Source: Ornithinimicrobium cerasi (GTDB lineage: Bacteria > Actinomycetota > Actinomycetes > Actinomycetales > Dermatophilaceae). Taken from it: a stretch of DNA of 64,000 bases. The notes under the pieces were generated by a model. That model searched no databases, was not told where the DNA came from, and worked only from the letters and a program-made list of their open reading frames with translations. Below are positions 1 to 7,499 of this stretch, piece by piece. The stretch covers positions 124,001 through 188,000 of the forward strand of contig NZ_QZMN01000009.1 of NCBI RefSeq assembly GCF_003702705.1. Direction: 5' to 3'. The first letter of the stretch is position 1; the number at the start of each line of letters is the position of its first letter. A program made the translations under genes and the position numbers.

Positions 1-984
1 CGCCAGGGCCTGCTGCGCCGGATGATGACCGACCACCTGCACCGCGTGCACGACCGCGGCGAGGCCGCCGTCGCCGGGCTCCACGCCTCAGAGCAGGGCA
101 TCTACGGGCGTTTCGGCTACGGCTGCGCGACGCTGGACGTCAAGCTGAGCCTGGGTCGCGGCGCCGAGCTGGTGGCGCCGCCGGCGGTGGGCGCGGCGGC
201 CGACGAGGTCCGCACCCACGTCGTCACGGTCCCGACCGAGGCGGGTATGGCGGCCCTGCACGCGGCGCACGTGGCCTCCGTCCGGGCCACCCTGGGCACG
301 GTCACCCGTCCTGACGCGAAGGCCTCGATGTGGTGGCGCGACTTTCCCAAGGCGCGCGGATCTAAGGAGCCGTGGCGGCTGCTGCTCGCGGAGCGGGACG
401 GCGCCACGACCGGCTACGCCGTCTTCCGGCGGGAGAGCAAGTGGGAGGACGGCCGCCCGCAGGGCAAGGTCGAGGTCGCCGAGCTCGGCTCCGTGGACGA
501 CGGCTCGTTGCTCGCCGTGGTGCGGCGGCTCGTCGACATGGACCTCACCTCGACCGTCACGCTGTGGTCCCGCTCGATGGAGGACCCGGTGATGTGGTGG
601 GCCGGTGGTCCGCGCGGCGTGGGCGTGCGCGCCTACGACTCCTTGTGGCTGCGGCTCGTGGACGTCCCCCGCGCGCTCGCGGAGCGTGGCTACGCCGCGC
701 CGTGCGACGTCGTGGTCGAGGTCCTGGACGAGGTCTGCCCGTGGAACGCAGGACGCTGGCGGCTCACCGTCGACGCCTCGGGCCGCGGCACCTGTGTGGC
801 GACCCAGGACGAGGCCGACCTCGTGACGCCGGTCGTGGTGCTCGGCGCGGCCTACGCCGGTGGTCGGTCGTTGGTCTCCCTGGCCCGGCACCACGCCGTG
901 CAGGAACGCCGCGACGGGGCCCTGCGCGAGCTGTCGAGGGCGATGCGCGGGGACGACCAGCCGTTCGGCGCGATCGGGTTCTAG
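1..984 (+). CDS. Eis-family GNAT N-acetyltransferase, 5' end outside window
   Basis: The frame is open from base 1, so this is the C-terminal 327 residues of a longer protein. The first residues carry a basic acetyl-CoA-binding stretch (RQGLLRRMM) followed by ALHASEQ-type and IYGRFGYG motifs, which are characteristic of the Eis family (multi-acetylating GNAT enzymes that modify aminoglycosides and protein lysines). The remainder matches the Eis layout of a second GNAT-like domain and a C-terminal SCP2-like domain. The protein ends in a hydrophobic FGAIGF with a free carboxylate, which in Eis proteins contributes to the active site. The natural substrate cannot be told from sequence. It converges on menD across a large hairpin. 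Confidence 0.85.
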   Translation, partial: RQGLLRRMMTDHLHRVHDRGEAAVAGLHASEQGIYGRFGYGCATLDVKLSLGRGAELVAPPAVGAAADEVRTHVVTVPTEAGMAALHAAHVASVRATLGTVTRPDAKASMWWRDFPKARGSKEPWRLLLAERDGATTGYAVFRRESKWEDGRPQGKVEVAELGSVDDGSLLAVVRRLVDMDLTSTVTLWSRSMEDPVMWWAGGPRGVGVRAYDSLWLRLVDVPRALAERGYAAPCDVVVEVLDEVCPWNAGRWRLTVDASGRGTCVATQDEADLVTPVVVLGAAYAGGRSLVSLARHHAVQERRDGALRELSRAMRGDDQPFGAIGF

Positions 985-986
985 CT

Positions 987-1053
987 GACCGCCCCTTTCG
1001 ACCGCTCCTCCTGGGGCCATGGCGCGAGATCGAGCGGTCGAAAAGGGGCGGTC
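987..1053. terminator. Long inverted repeat between convergent genes, probable bidirectional terminator
   Basis: Left arm 987-1007 and right arm 1032-1053 are complementary over 21 bp apart from one extra base in the T/A run (TTT against TTTT). The loop is about 24 bases. It fills the gap between the Eis-type gene and menD. The arms are unusually long for a terminator and no U-tract follows on either strand, so a repeat element is an alternative. Confidence 0.5.
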
Positions 1054-1096
1054 GACAGCGGACCGTCGTGCGCGGGGCACGGAGAAGTGGCGGCCC

Positions 1097-2803
1097 TCAG
1101 CGCAGGCGGTCACGCAGGGGTCGGTGGCCGGCCCGGTCGAGGGGCACCTCCACCACGCGCAGACCCTCGTCCGGCTCCGCGAGAGCGTCCCGGAGGTCCT
1201 CGAGCGAGCTGACCCGCGCGTGACGGACGTGGTGCGCGGCGCAGAGGGCCGCCAGGTCGGTGCCGTGGGGCGTGCCGAAGAGCCGCTCCGTCCGGGCTGC
1301 CCCCTCGGGCGTGGCCGACCGGGCGGGCTCGCCGTACTCCAGCGTCGAGAAGATCCCCCCGCCGTCGTCGTTGACGACGACGACCGTCAGGTCGGGGCGC
1401 GGTTCGCCCGGGCCGATCAGCAGGCCGTTCGTGTCGTGGAGGAACGTCAGGTCGCCCATCAGCGCCACCGTCCTGCCCCCTCCCCCCGCCAGCGCGACGC
1501 CCACGGCGGTGGACACGGTGCCGTCGATGCCGGCGAGGCCCCGGTTGGACACCACCCGGCACCCCGGGACCGGGCGGCCGCCCAGCCCGATGGCGAGGTC
1601 GCGGGGACCGTTGGAGGAGCCGAGGACGAGGACGTCCTCCTCCGCGAGCGCGGCCGCGACGGTCACCGCGACCCCGGGCCCGGTCAGCGTCCCCGTCATC
1701 CCGGCGACCACCGACGCGGCGTCCCGGCCCGCGGCCCGCCACGCCGCCACCCAGCTGTCCGCCCCGGCCGCACGGTCGGGCGTCACGTCCAGCACCCGGG
1801 TCGGGTGCACGACGTGCACCACCGAGCCGGGGTCGGTCCACCACGGCGTCGCGGACACGTGCTCGACCCGGACACCCGGCCGCCGGGAGAGCGCGCCGAG
1901 CTCGCGGAAGAGGGTCAACCGCCCCACGGCGAGCACCCGGTCGGGTGCCAGGCCGGCCAGGTTGTCGGCACCGGCTGCCAGCCGGCCGGCGACCACGACG
2001 CCGTGCGGCACCACCGTCGCCCCTCCGGGGAGCACCCCGAACGGCTCGGCCAGGACCGGCCAGCCGGCCTCCGCGGCCCAGCCCAGCGCCCGCCTCGACA
2101 GGTCGTGGTCCCCCAGGTCGCCGAGGAGGACGACGGTGCGCTCCCCCGGCGCGACCCCGCCGCCACCGTCGGCATGGCCACCCCCCGGGTCGCGACCCAG
2201 CACCGTCCAGGGGCCGCCGTCCGCCCTCCCGGACGGCGCCGCGGCGAGGCTGCCCAGGTCCGGGGCGAGCGGGTCCCGGAAGGACACGTTGAGGTGCACC
2301 GGCCCGGCCGGCGAGGACGGCCGGCCCGTCGCGGAGGCGAGCGCGCGGCATACCAGGGAGCGCCAGTGCCCGTCGGTGACCGGGCCGGGAGCGGGCAGGT
2401 CCGCCTCCCAGCGCACCGCGGTGCCGAACAGACCCGGCTGCACCGTCGTCTGGTTGGCGCCGGTGCCCCGCAGCTCGGCGGGACGGTCGGCGGACATCAC
2501 GACGAGCGGCACGCCGGCGTGGGAGGCCTCGAGCACCGCCGGGTGCAGGTTGGCCACGGCCGTCCCGCTCGTGGTGAGCACGGGGACGGGGCGACGGGAG
2601 GCGAGCGCCATCCCGAGGGCCAGGAAGCCCGCGGAGCGCTCGTCGACCCGCACGTGCAGCCGCAGCCGCCCCGCCCGGTCCGCCGCCTCGAGCGCGTAGG
2701 CCAGGGGCGCTGAGCGCGACCCCGGGGCCAGGACGGCCTCCCGGACCCCGCCCCTGACCAGCTCGTCGACGAGGACGGCGGCCAGCGCGGTCGAAGGGTG
2801 CAC
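1097..2803 (-). CDS. menD: 2-succinyl-5-enolpyruvyl-6-hydroxy-3-cyclohexene-1-carboxylate synthase
   Basis: MenD is the thiamine-diphosphate enzyme that joins isochorismate and 2-oxoglutarate in menaquinone synthesis. The 568-residue product has the usual MenD length. The N-terminal motif APGSRSAPLAYAL and the catalytic Glu55 in VRVDERSAGF are present. The C-terminal ThDP/metal region has GDLTFLHDTNGLL, followed by VVNDDGGGIFSTLEYGE. The start is GTG at 2803, just before HPSTALAAVLVDEL where MenD homology begins. The frame stays open far upstream, but that extension is a shadow of genes on the other strand. It is divergent from the FGGY kinase with about 60 bp between starts. No other men gene is in the window. 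Confidence 0.95.
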   Translation of the reverse strand: MHPSTALAAVLVDELVRGGVREAVLAPGSRSAPLAYALEAADRAGRLRLHVRVDERSAGFLALGMALASRRPVPVLTTSGTAVANLHPAVLEASHAGVPLVVMSADRPAELRGTGANQTTVQPGLFGTAVRWEADLPAPGPVTDGHWRSLVCRALASATGRPSSPAGPVHLNVSFRDPLAPDLGSLAAAPSGRADGGPWTVLGRDPGGGHADGGGGVAPGERTVVLLGDLGDHDLSRRALGWAAEAGWPVLAEPFGVLPGGATVVPHGVVVAGRLAAGADNLAGLAPDRVLAVGRLTLFRELGALSRRPGVRVEHVSATPWWTDPGSVVHVVHPTRVLDVTPDRAAGADSWVAAWRAAGRDAASVVAGMTGTLTGPGVAVTVAAALAEEDVLVLGSSNGPRDLAIGLGGRPVPGCRVVSNRGLAGIDGTVSTAVGVALAGGGGRTVALMGDLTFLHDTNGLLIGPGEPRPDLTVVVVNDDGGGIFSTLEYGEPARSATPEGAARTERLFGTPHGTDLAALCAAHHVRHARVSSLEDLRDALAEPDEGLRVVEVPLDRAGHRPLRDRLR

Positions 2804-2863
2804 GCGCCCGATCCTCGCACGCGGGCCGGTACCCACGACGGGAGCCGTAGAGTGGTCAGCACT

Positions 2864-4363
2864 ATGCCTTCCCACTTCGACATCGAGCTCAAGGATGCCG
2901 TCCCTCCCCTGGTCCTCGCTCTCGACGTGGGGTCCACGGCGAGCCGGGGCATGGTCTACGACGCCCAGGGCCGACCGGTGGGACGGCGGGCCAAGGTCGC
3001 CCACAGCTTCACCGTCGCCCCGGACGGCACCTCCGAGATCGACCCCGACCAGGTCGTCGAGGAGGTCAAGCAGATCATCGACACGCTGTCCGAGGCGCTC
3101 GGCGAGCACCGGGTGGCCGCGATCGCGCTCGACACCTTCGCCTCCTCCCTCGTCGCCGTCGACGACGGCGGCCACCCCCTCACCCCCTGCTTCACCTACG
3201 CCGACGGCCGCTGCGGCGAGCACGTCGTCGCCCTGCGGAAGGAGCTGAGCGAGGAGGCGCTGCAGCAGCGCACCGGCACCCGGGTGCACTCCAGCTACTG
3301 GCCGGCGCGGCTGCGCTGGCTGGCCGAGACGCGACCCGACGTGGCGGCGTCGACCGCGCACTACCTCTCCCTGGGCGACTACGTCCTCCTCTCCATCACC
3401 GGGACGCTCGCCACCGGCACGTCCACGGCGGCCTGGACCGGGATGGTCGACCGGCACACGGCCGAGTGGTATGCCGAGCTCGTCGAGATCGCGGGGATCC
3501 GGCTCGACCAGCTCCCGCCGATCCACCACCTCGACCAGCCGGTGCGCATCGAGCCCAAGCGCGCCGCCAAGCTGGCCAAGCGCTGGCCGGTGCTCGACGG
3601 GGCGCGGTGGTTCGCCCCGATCACCGACGGCCTGGCGGCCAACGTCGGCCTGGGGGCCTACGACGAGACGACGATCGGCGCCTCCTGCGCGACCTCCGGG
3701 GCGCTGCGGGTGCTGGTCACGGAGATGCCGGAGGAGCTCCCGGCCGGCCTGTGGTGCTACCGGGTCTCGCACGACCGCGCGCTCGTCGGCGGTGCGCTCA
3801 ACGACGTGGGCAGGGCCCTGGCGTGGGCGGACGTCACCGTCGCGGTCGACCAGGTGGACCCGGACGACCTCTCCGCGGCACTCACCGCGGAGCCGCACGA
3901 GACGACCCCGCTGGTGCTGCCGTTCTTCACCGGCGAGCGGAGCACCGGCTGGGCCGCCGACGCGCGCGCGGTCGTCACCGGGATCGGGGCCGGGTCGGCG
4001 CCGGTCGAGGTCTACCGCGGGGTGATCGAGGGGATCGCCCTCTCCTACGCGCGGATCGCCTCCCAGCTGCGCGAGGTCGCCCCCCAGCCGGAGAAGCTCT
4101 ACTGCGGCGGCAGCGTGACGACGAGCCGGCCGGAGCTGCTGCAGGTCATGGCCGACGCGATGCGCACCTCTGTGACCCCCGTACGGATGAAGCGCTCGAC
4201 CCTGCACGGCACCGCGCTGCTGGCCCTGGAGACGGTCGCCCCGGACGTGCGCCGGGCCCGCCCGGACCGTGGTGCGGCGCTGACCCCCGACTACGCCCGC
4301 CGCCCCTACTACACCGAGCGGTTCCAGCGCTTCGAGCGGGTCTACGACGCGCTGTTCGGGTGA
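2864..4363 (+). CDS. FGGY-family carbohydrate kinase
   Basis: This 499-residue protein phosphorylates a sugar or polyol with ATP, and the substrate is not clear from sequence. The N-terminal phosphate-binding loop LALDVGSTASRG lies near residues 18-29. The second-domain ITDGLAANVGLG motif near residue 253 supplies the likely catalytic Asp. A C-terminal YCGGSVTTSRPELLQVMAD segment is typical of FGGY kinases. ATG 2864 is chosen because family homology begins soon after it; an upstream in-frame ATG at 2798 would overlap menD. A TAGAGT box lies at 2848-2853. Gluconokinase or xylulokinase-like activity is possible. Confidence 0.8.
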   Translation: MPSHFDIELKDAVPPLVLALDVGSTASRGMVYDAQGRPVGRRAKVAHSFTVAPDGTSEIDPDQVVEEVKQIIDTLSEALGEHRVAAIALDTFASSLVAVDDGGHPLTPCFTYADGRCGEHVVALRKELSEEALQQRTGTRVHSSYWPARLRWLAETRPDVAASTAHYLSLGDYVLLSITGTLATGTSTAAWTGMVDRHTAEWYAELVEIAGIRLDQLPPIHHLDQPVRIEPKRAAKLAKRWPVLDGARWFAPITDGLAANVGLGAYDETTIGASCATSGALRVLVTEMPEELPAGLWCYRVSHDRALVGGALNDVGRALAWADVTVAVDQVDPDDLSAALTAEPHETTPLVLPFFTGERSTGWAADARAVVTGIGAGSAPVEVYRGVIEGIALSYARIASQLREVAPQPEKLYCGGSVTTSRPELLQVMADAMRTSVTPVRMKRSTLHGTALLALETVAPDVRRARPDRGAALTPDYARRPYYTERFQRFERVYDALFG

Positions 4364-4373
4364 GGACCGGCAG

Positions 4374-6605
4374 GTGAGGTCGCTCGCCGACGACCTGAGG
4401 GGGCGCACCGACGCCGAGCTGACCGCCCTGCTGCAGGCCCGCCCGGACCTCGCCCGGCCGGCACCCGGCGACGTCACCTCGCTCACCGCGCGCGCGACCA
4501 CCCGGGCGTCCATCCAGCGGGCGCTGGACGGGCTCGACCTGGCGCACCTGCAGGCCCTGGAGGCGGTGGTCGTCGCCGCGCCCGCGTCCGCCGGGGAGGT
4601 GGCGGGGCTGCTCGACTGCGACGTCGCCCGGGCGGAGGAGCTCACCGGACGCCTGCGGGAGCTGGCCCTGTGCTGGCGCTCGCCGGAGGGGCTGCGGCCC
4701 GCCCGGCCGGTGGCCGAGGTCGTCGGCGACCCCGCCGGGCTCGGGCCGCCCGGGGCCGACGTGCCGCAGGGGGCCGACCTGGAACAGGCTCTCGCCGCCC
4801 AGGACGCCCGTGCCCGCAGCCTGCTCGACGCGCTGACGTGGGGACCCCCCTTCGGCGCCCTGGGGCGCACCGGGCCGATGGCCGCCGCGGCCGCCGGGCT
4901 CGTCGACGCAGGGCTGCTCGTCCGGCTGGACGAGGACCACGTGCAGCTGCCCCGGCAGGTCGCGCTCGCGCTGCGCGGGGGCCGGCTGCACCGCCCCACC
5001 GCCACCGCGCCGCCGGAGGTGGAGCACAGCGTGCTCGACCCCGTCGTGGTCGACGCCGCCGCCGGAGGACGAGCCGCGGATCTCGTCGTGCTCGTCACCG
5101 AGCTGGTCGACCTGTGGGGCGCCCGCCCGCCCCGCGTGCTGCGGGCGGGCGGGGTCGCGGTGCGCGACCTGACCCGGCTCGCGGCGCACCTCGAGATCGA
5201 CGCCGACCAGGCCGCCTGGCTCCTGGAGACGGCCCACGCCGCCGGGCTGCTCGGGGTGGACGACGGCGGGCGGACGACCGAGCCGTCCGCGACCTGGGTC
5301 CCCACCACGCTGGCCGACGAGTGGCTCGAGGACGAGCCGGGCGCCCGCTGGGCGGCGCTGGCGCAGGCCTGGTGGACGATGCCGGCGGCACCGAGCCTCG
5401 TCGGCGCGGGCCCGGGACCCGGGAGCGGCGCGGGCGGGCGGGTCAACGCCCTGTCCACGCACACGTCATACCCCCTCGCCCGGGTCCGGCGGCAGGACAC
5501 GCTGCGGGCCATGGCCGCGCTCCCGCCCGGCACGGCCCCGACCGAGGACGGGCTCGAGGGGCTGCTGCGCTGGCGCCACCCGCTGCGCACCACCCGGCTG
5601 GGCGGTGAGCACGGCGGGACGGTGGTGGTGCTGCGCGAGGCCGAGTGGGCTGCGGTGACCGGACGCGGGGCCCTGGCCGGGCCGGGCCGCCGGCTGGTGA
5701 CGGCCGGGACCGTCGAGGAGGCGGCCGGCCTCATGGAACCCCTCGTCCCTCCCGCCGTCGACCACGTGCTGCTGCAGGCCGACCTCACGGCGATCGCGCC
5801 CGGTCGCCTGGACGGCCCGGTCCGCACGCTCATGCACCTCGTGAGCGACGTCGAGTCACGCGGCGGGGCGACCGTGCACCGGTTCGGCGAGGCCAGCGTG
5901 CGTCGCGCGCTCGACGCCGGGTGGTCGGCCGACCGGGTCCTGGCCGACCTCGCCGCGGCCTCCCGCACCGGGGTCCCGCAGCCGCTCGACTACCTCGTGC
6001 GCGACGTCGCCCGCCGGCACGGCCAGGCGCGGGTGGGGTCCTGCGCGGCCTACCTGCGCTCCGACGACCCCGCGCTGCTGGACCGCGTCGAGCACGACCG
6101 CGCCCTCGGCCTGCTGCAGTGGCGCCGCGTCGCCCCGACGGTGCTGGTGTCCCCCGTGCCCGCGTCGACCGTGCTGGACGTCCTCCGGGACGAGCAGTAC
6201 GGCCCGGTCGTCGAGGGCGGCGACGGCGGGCTGGAGCTGGGCGCGCCGCGGTGGCACCGGACCACCGCCCGGCCCGGCGCCCCGGTGCGGGTCAGCTCGG
6301 TCGACGAGGGCGTGGCCCGCCAGGTCGTGGCGCTGATGCGGCGCGGCGAGGGTGCGCGGGCGTCAGGGCTCGACGACGCCGGCGCGCACACCGACCCGTT
6401 GGTGGTCTCGGCCGTCCTGCGCGAGGCGGCCGCCACGGGTGAGGCGGTCTGGATCGGGTATGCCGACGAGGTGGGCGGGGTGGCCACCTACCTTCTCCGC
6501 CCGGAGTCGGTGGTCGGTGGCCGGATCAGCGCGACCGTGGGCGACGGGAACGCCCTCCGCACCTTCCTGCTGCACCGGGTGACGCGGGTGCGGACGGTCG
6601 AGTAG
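4374..6605 (+). CDS. Helicase-associated domain protein (XPB/Ssl2-like partner)
   Basis: This 743-residue protein is of the actinobacterial type with a helicase-associated C-terminal domain (Helicase_C_3/WYL-like), which in mycobacteria is encoded next to the XPB-type helicase. The N-terminal 350 residues look like winged-helix repeats (for example ALEAVVVAAPASAGEVAGLLDC). The C-terminal part includes YLLRPESVVGGRISA and FLLHRVTRVRTVE, resembling the WYL/helicase-associated fold. No Walker motifs are visible, so it is not itself a helicase. It starts at GTG 4374, ten bases after the kinase stop. Here the XPB gene lies about 9.5 kb away at 16100. A repair or transcription-coupled role is inferred only from that association. 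Confidence 0.7.
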   Translation: MRSLADDLRGRTDAELTALLQARPDLARPAPGDVTSLTARATTRASIQRALDGLDLAHLQALEAVVVAAPASAGEVAGLLDCDVARAEELTGRLRELALCWRSPEGLRPARPVAEVVGDPAGLGPPGADVPQGADLEQALAAQDARARSLLDALTWGPPFGALGRTGPMAAAAAGLVDAGLLVRLDEDHVQLPRQVALALRGGRLHRPTATAPPEVEHSVLDPVVVDAAAGGRAADLVVLVTELVDLWGARPPRVLRAGGVAVRDLTRLAAHLEIDADQAAWLLETAHAAGLLGVDDGGRTTEPSATWVPTTLADEWLEDEPGARWAALAQAWWTMPAAPSLVGAGPGPGSGAGGRVNALSTHTSYPLARVRRQDTLRAMAALPPGTAPTEDGLEGLLRWRHPLRTTRLGGEHGGTVVVLREAEWAAVTGRGALAGPGRRLVTAGTVEEAAGLMEPLVPPAVDHVLLQADLTAIAPGRLDGPVRTLMHLVSDVESRGGATVHRFGEASVRRALDAGWSADRVLADLAAASRTGVPQPLDYLVRDVARRHGQARVGSCAAYLRSDDPALLDRVEHDRALGLLQWRRVAPTVLVSPVPASTVLDVLRDEQYGPVVEGGDGGLELGAPRWHRTTARPGAPVRVSSVDEGVARQVVALMRRGEGARASGLDDAGAHTDPLVVSAVLREAAATGEAVWIGYADEVGGVATYLLRPESVVGGRISATVGDGNALRTFLLHRVTRVRTVE

Positions 6606-6629
6606 CGCGCGTCGGTCGAGGACGGACGG

Positions 6630-7031
6630 TCACGAGCCGGGGGCCGACGCCACGGCGTCGAGGGCGGCCCGGAGCCGGCCGGCCGCCTCGGCCGCCACCT
6701 CGGCGAAGGCCGCGCCCGCCAGCGTCTCCATGGCCGCCGGGTCGAAGGCCCCGACCATCGTCCTGCCGTCGCCGAGGTCGCGGACGGCGACGTTGCACGG
6801 CAGCACCGTGCCGATCGAGGGGTCGATCTGCAGGGCCCGGTGGGCCAGGGGCGGTCGGCAGGCCCCCAGGACGAGGTGGGCGGGGACCTCGACGCCGAGC
6901 TTCTCCCGCAGCGTGGCCGCCAGGTCGATCTCGGTGAGGATGCCGAAGCCCTGGTCCGCGATGGCGGCGCGGGTGGCCTCGACGGTGCTCGGGTGGTCGC
7001 GCGGGACGGTGACGCCGAACGTGTAGCTCAT
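6630..7031 (-). CDS. DUF302 family protein
   Basis: This 133-residue soluble protein matches the DUF302 family: a leading FGVTVPRDHPSTVEATRAAI segment and a LGACRPPLAHRAL core with one cysteine, then VLPCNVAVRDL with a second. Biochemical function is unknown. DUF302 genes often accompany sulfur-oxidation or persulfide-handling genes. Its ATG overlaps the thioredoxin stop by 4 bp, so the two are translationally coupled and share the palindromic operator at 7482-7497. The convergent helicase-associated gene ends 24 bp away. Confidence 0.8.
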   Translation of the reverse strand: MSYTFGVTVPRDHPSTVEATRAAIADQGFGILTEIDLAATLREKLGVEVPAHLVLGACRPPLAHRALQIDPSIGTVLPCNVAVRDLGDGRTMVGAFDPAAMETLAGAAFAEVAAEAAGRLRAALDAVASAPGS

Positions 7032-7432
7032 CGCGACACCTCCGCGCCCGCGCTCGGGCCGTCCTGCCCGAGGACCTGCTGCTCGGCCAGCCGCGTCCTG
7101 ACGTCGTCCATGTCCAGCTCGCGCACCGCCGCGATGACCTGCTCCAGGGCCGGTCCGGGCAGCGCCCCGGCCTGCTCGTGGACGAGGATGCCGTCCCGGA
7201 AGGCCATGAGCGTGGGGATCGACATGATCTGGGCGGCGCCGGACAGCTCACGCTCGGCCTCGGTGTCGACCTTGCCGAAGACGACGTCGCCGTGCGTCTG
7301 GCTCGCGGCCTCGTAGACGGGGGCGAACATGCGGCAGGGACCGCACCAGGACGCCCACCAGTCCACCAGCACGATGTCGTTGTCGGACAGGGTCTGCTCG
7401 AAGTCGGCGGCGGTCAGCTCGACGGTGGCCAT
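7028..7432 (-). CDS. Thioredoxin
   Basis: Thioredoxin is a cytoplasmic dithiol oxidoreductase reduced by thioredoxin reductase. The 134-residue product carries the classical WASWCGPCRM active site with Cys30 and Cys33 and the cis-proline segment MSIPTLMAF. A C-terminal extension of about 25 residues after the fold is low in conservation. The ATG at 7432 is preceded by AGGAGGAGAACC, a strong ribosome site; an upstream in-frame ATG at 7483 would sit inside the operator and is rejected. It is first in a two-gene operon with DUF302. The operator type suggests induction by copper or by reactive sulfur species rather than a housekeeping role. Confidence 0.93.
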   Translation of the reverse strand: MATVELTAADFEQTLSDNDIVLVDWWASWCGPCRMFAPVYEAASQTHGDVVFGKVDTEAERELSGAAQIMSIPTLMAFRDGILVHEQAGALPGPALEQVIAAVRELDMDDVRTRLAEQQVLGQDGPSAGAEVSR

Positions 7433-7481
7433 GGTTCTCCTCCTGAGGGTGGGACGAAGCTGTCGACAGGCGTCAACCGAC

Positions 7482-7497
7482 ATACCCCTAGGGGTAT
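7482..7497. promoter_or_regulatory. CsoR/CstR-like palindromic operator
   Basis: ATACCCCTAGGGGTAT is a perfect 16-bp palindrome 50 bases upstream of the thioredoxin start. CsoR-family repressors (copper-sensing CsoR, persulfide-sensing CstR) bind G-tract palindromes of the TACCCC/GGGGTA type. No such regulator gene is in the window, so it would act in trans. The palindrome sits directly between the operon and the M13 peptidase stop codon. Confidence 0.65.
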
Positions 7498-7499
7498 TC

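Noticed and set aside
2804-5968. A 1,623-codon open frame on the minus strand continuing far upstream of menD
   Set aside because: High G+C keeps opposite-strand frames open. Homology begins at GTG 2803, and the region upstream codes well on the plus strand (FGGY kinase and helicase-associated protein).
7433-7483. Thioredoxin start at ATG 7483
   Set aside because: It would translate through the palindromic operator, while ATG 7432 has an AGGAGGAGAACC ribosome site and matches thioredoxin length.
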